Assembly (NCBI GenBank): GCA_036005185.1
Contig: DASYQS010000041.1
Span: 1 to 64,000 of the forward strand
Origin: VBAU01 sp036005185
GTDB lineage: Bacteria; Bacteroidota; Bacteroidia; Chitinophagales; Chitinophagaceae
Length of the DNA stretch: 64,000 nt
Reading direction: 5' to 3'
The notes under the pieces: generated by a model
The model's input: only the letters and a program-made list of their open reading frames with translations
Databases searched by the model: none
What the model was told of the DNA's origin: nothing
Shown here: positions 61,792 to 64,000 of the stretch, one piece after another
Layout of the letters: each line of letters opens with the position of its first letter
Position numbering within the stretch: the first letter of the stretch is position 1
Program-made: the position numbers and the translations under genes

Positions 61792-61817
61792 AAATAGCAG
61801 CTCGAAAGCTGCTATTT
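61792..61817 (-). terminator. Hairpin after the secreted nuclease gene
   Basis: AAATAGCAGC (61792-61801) and GCTGCTATTT (61808-61817) form a perfect 10-bp stem with a 6-base loop, 18 bases past the stop at 61836. The T-run after it on the minus strand is weak (the 3' side of the stem ends in UUU). Confidence 0.75.
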
Positions 61818-61835
61818 AAATTAAATATTTGAATT

Positions 61836-64000
61836 CTAATTACCAGCTTTTATTAGTTTTATTTGTTGCCGTATAGTTCCCTGAACAACTTCAACAATAT
61901 AGATTCCCGGATAATAATTACTGCCGATCTTGATACTACTGTTAGCTTGTAAATTTTGTTTTTGTTCTATTGTTCTTCCAAGGACATCCATTACTCTTAT
62001 GCTCAATTTTTCTGGGGTATTTTCACCTTTTATGTGGATAGTAAAATAATTCGCAGAAGGATTTGGCATGGCTGTAACAGTTAATGCAGTTGGAGAAACT
62101 TCAGGACTTGAATTTGATCTTGTCATTGAGTTTACGCAATCACCTAAATAAGCACCATTTGCTAAAGCTGAAGAAACATCTTTTGATGCAATGCAGCTTG
62201 TAGTAAACTTGCTCTTTATCAATTGACAAACTGTTACTTTATCCTGTTTATTTCCACATCTTACATCTTGTACATAAATTGTTTTAGTAACTAAAAGAGC
62301 ACTACAGCCATATACATCTTTCGCGTTGAAATAATAGGTAGTAGTTGTTGTGGGGCTCGCTGTATAAGACAAACTAGTATTTAATGCAGGACCTGCCGAT
62401 GAGCCAATCGTCCATTTATATGAATAAGGGCTTGTGCCTCCTGTTACGATGGCATCCAAAGTAAGGCTTGTGGGTCCATAGCCAATATAAATTGTATTGG
62501 CTGCTCCTCCCGGATTCACTGCATACTTGTCTGCTATCGAGGAGCTAACTGGACTATTGATCGTTACAGTAGTTTGGCAGGTAGATGTGTTATTACTTTC
62601 ATCCGTCACTACCCATGTTATTGTGCTTACGCCTATATTAAATGTTCCTGTTGCATTATTTGTATTGCCTGATCGGGTGGTAGCGCCGGTTATATTGTAG
62701 CTGTATGAAACACTACCGCAATTATCAGTCGCCGTAAGTGCTGGTATGGTGTAGTTGTTGCCTGCATTGTAACAAAACACAGGCACAACAGGACAAGAAG
62801 TGATTGCCGGTTTTTCGTTATCTGTTACAATTACTGTTTGGTTGGCAGTATTTGTATTGCCCGAAGCATCGGTAACCGTCCAGATCACAGTTGTAATTCC
62901 TTTAGAGAATTGAGAAGGCGCGTTGTTACTTGCTGCTTCACCGGGACAGTTATCGCTTGTTATAGCAGTACCGAGTAAAACGTTTGTCGCATAACAAGTG
63001 CCCACATCTGTGTTTACTGTAATGTTTGCAGGAGCGGTGATTACAGGCGCTTGATGATCTTCAACTGTTATCATGAAACTGCAATTGGTAGTGTTGCCTG
63101 CAGCATCGGTTGCTGTCCACGTTACCGTAGTTTGCCCTTTATTAAACACAGCACCGGCTAGCGTATTACTATTATTATAGTCGTTGATAATGGTAATACC
63201 GGTGCAATTGTCATTAGCGGTTGCATCAAACTCGTTATCAACAACAGTGTAAGTACAGACATTTGCATTTGTATTTCTTGTTTGATTTGCAACACAGCTT
63301 ATAGTTGGATTTTCATTATCTACGACAGTTATTGTAAAAGAACATGTTTCACCTGTACTGGCAGTCACTTGTACCTGAGTTGAGCCAATTGGGAAAAATG
63401 AACCTGATGCGGGAGCAGCTGTTACAGTTCCGCAGGTCATAGTGGATGATACATCAAAATTCACAATAGCACCACACTGTCCGGCATCATTGGAAACCGT
63501 TATATTTTCAGGACAATTAAGCTTGCAAAACATGTAACGTGTAAATACAGGATAATGATCGGAGGTTGTAGAACCATAATTACTCACTAGGCTGGCAACA
63601 TCCGTTAAAACATTCGCTGTTGAAGACATGTAGTAAGGATTCAGTTCGTTTGATAACATTACATGGTCAATGACATCGTTAAAACCAACAGTTGATCGTT
63701 TACCGGCAAGGCTCAGCGCCAATGTTGGTGAAGAAAATGTAGTAACGGTATCATTTGTGAATGCATAGTAAGAAGTAATTCTTGGATGAATACCGTCAGT
63801 AATTGTTGAATCAAGGTCGTCATTAAAATCACCCAGAATTAAGATATTGTCATTAGGATAAAGGGTATTCAAAGTATATTTCAGTGTATCTGCTCCTGCT
63901 TTTCTGCGGGCATAGGATGTGGCGGTTGGAGAAGTATTTGCTTTTGCATGCAATAATACAAATCGAACAGTTTTTGTAACTCCATTTAATGTAACATCCG
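61836..64000 (-). CDS. Secreted EEP nuclease/phosphatase with HYR repeats and T9SS tail (5' end outside window)
   Basis: The gene runs off the right edge; an in-frame sequence (DVTLNGVTKTVRFVLLHAKA) continues to 64000. The N-terminal visible part is the end of an endonuclease/exonuclease/phosphatase domain: VLLHAKA, ILILGDFNDDLD and SDHYPVFTRYMF, with the catalytic Asp/Asn and Asp-His. Then come four to five HYR-like repeats (about 150-500), a PKD-like unit, and a type A sorting domain (NPSANYFTIHI ... GIYIVEVVQ). It is exported by T9SS. Secreted nucleases of this type can degrade extracellular DNA; that is an inference. Confidence 0.9.
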   Translation of the reverse strand, partial: DVTLNGVTKTVRFVLLHAKANTSPTATSYARRKAGADTLKYTLNTLYPNDNILILGDFNDDLDSTITDGIHPRITSYYAFTNDTVTTFSSPTLALSLAGKRSTVGFNDVIDHVMLSNELNPYYMSSTANVLTDVASLVSNYGSTTSDHYPVFTRYMFCKLNCPENITVSNDAGQCGAIVNFDVSSTMTCGTVTAAPASGSFFPIGSTQVQVTASTGETCSFTITVVDNENPTISCVANQTRNTNANVCTYTVVDNEFDATANDNCTGITIINDYNNSNTLAGAVFNKGQTTVTWTATDAAGNTTNCSFMITVEDHQAPVITAPANITVNTDVGTCYATNVLLGTAITSDNCPGEAASNNAPSQFSKGITTVIWTVTDASGNTNTANQTVIVTDNEKPAITSCPVVPVFCYNAGNNYTIPALTATDNCGSVSYSYNITGATTRSGNTNNATGTFNIGVSTITWVVTDESNNTSTCQTTVTINSPVSSSIADKYAVNPGGAANTIYIGYGPTSLTLDAIVTGGTSPYSYKWTIGSSAGPALNTSLSYTASPTTTTTYYFNAKDVYGCSALLVTKTIYVQDVRCGNKQDKVTVCQLIKSKFTTSCIASKDVSSALANGAYLGDCVNSMTRSNSSPEVSPTALTVTAMPNPSANYFTIHIKGENTPEKLSIRVMDVLGRTIEQKQNLQANSSIKIGSNYYPGIYIVEVVQGTIRQQIKLIKAGN

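Overview
The window looks like a piece of a Bacteroidota chromosome, most likely from the Chitinophagaceae or a close relative. This rests on AT-rich DNA, short coding-dense operons without clear Shine-Dalgarno sites, several TAnnTTTG (-7) promoter elements, type IX secretion (T9SS) sorting domains, a PorP/SprF protein, a RemB/Wzi-like gliding protein, a DUF2795 protein and the ligase-associated helicase/PdeM pair. There is no rRNA, tRNA, CRISPR array, transposase or prophage that I can recognise, so the region reads as ordinary chromosome with a strong surface and secretion component.

Layout. 1-7 kb: LOG-family protein, O-methyltransferase, glucosaminidase with LysM repeats, hypoxanthine phosphoribosyltransferase, a vWA protein, and the grpE-dnaJ operon. 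7-20 kb: RlmI-type rRNA methyltransferase, a minimal T9SS-tail protein, peroxiredoxin, aquaporin, a 15-PKD-repeat type B T9SS protein followed by PorP/SprF, then small enzymes (methyltransferase, GNAT, DinB) and YitT. 19-32 kb is mostly housekeeping: Nif3, zinc-ribbon coiled coil, RecN, FabI, two ABC ATPases without permeases, cobalamin adenosyltransferase, GatC, TrpS, deoxynucleoside kinase, a MutS-like ATPase and dihydroorotase. 33-45 kb mixes surface proteins (RemB/Wzi-like, retropepsin-like lipoprotein, a large HYR-repeat T9SS protein, lipoprotein) with a DNA repair pair (Lhr-like helicase and PdeM) split by a frameshifted T9SS gene. 45-60 kb: DUF5916 outer-membrane protein with an apparent CTG start, XRE/S24 repressor with a candidate operator, SurE, GIN-domain lipoprotein, transglutaminase-like membrane protein, and divergent pbpC and alpha-2-macroglobulin genes. 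60-64 kb: RRM protein, rpsF-rpsR-rplI, and the 3' part of a secreted nuclease with HYR repeats and a T9SS tail that runs off the window.

How genes work together: PorP/SprF is the usual partner of type B T9SS cargo, four further genes carry type A sorting tails, PbpC with alpha-2-macroglobulin is a known periplasmic guard pair, and the helicase with PdeM belongs to a known ligase-associated DNA damage module whose ligase and exonuclease are not here.

No clearly new multi-gene system was found. The most useful leads are an apparent CTG start codon with a short leader (near 47.47 kb), a one-base frameshift in a G4 run (43.79 kb) behind a leader of six ~17-nt pyrimidine-rich repeats, short dispersed repeats that have entered coding sequence (helicase, GatC, RemB-like gene), an aquaporin without the selectivity-filter arginine, and a candidate operator for the S24 repressor.
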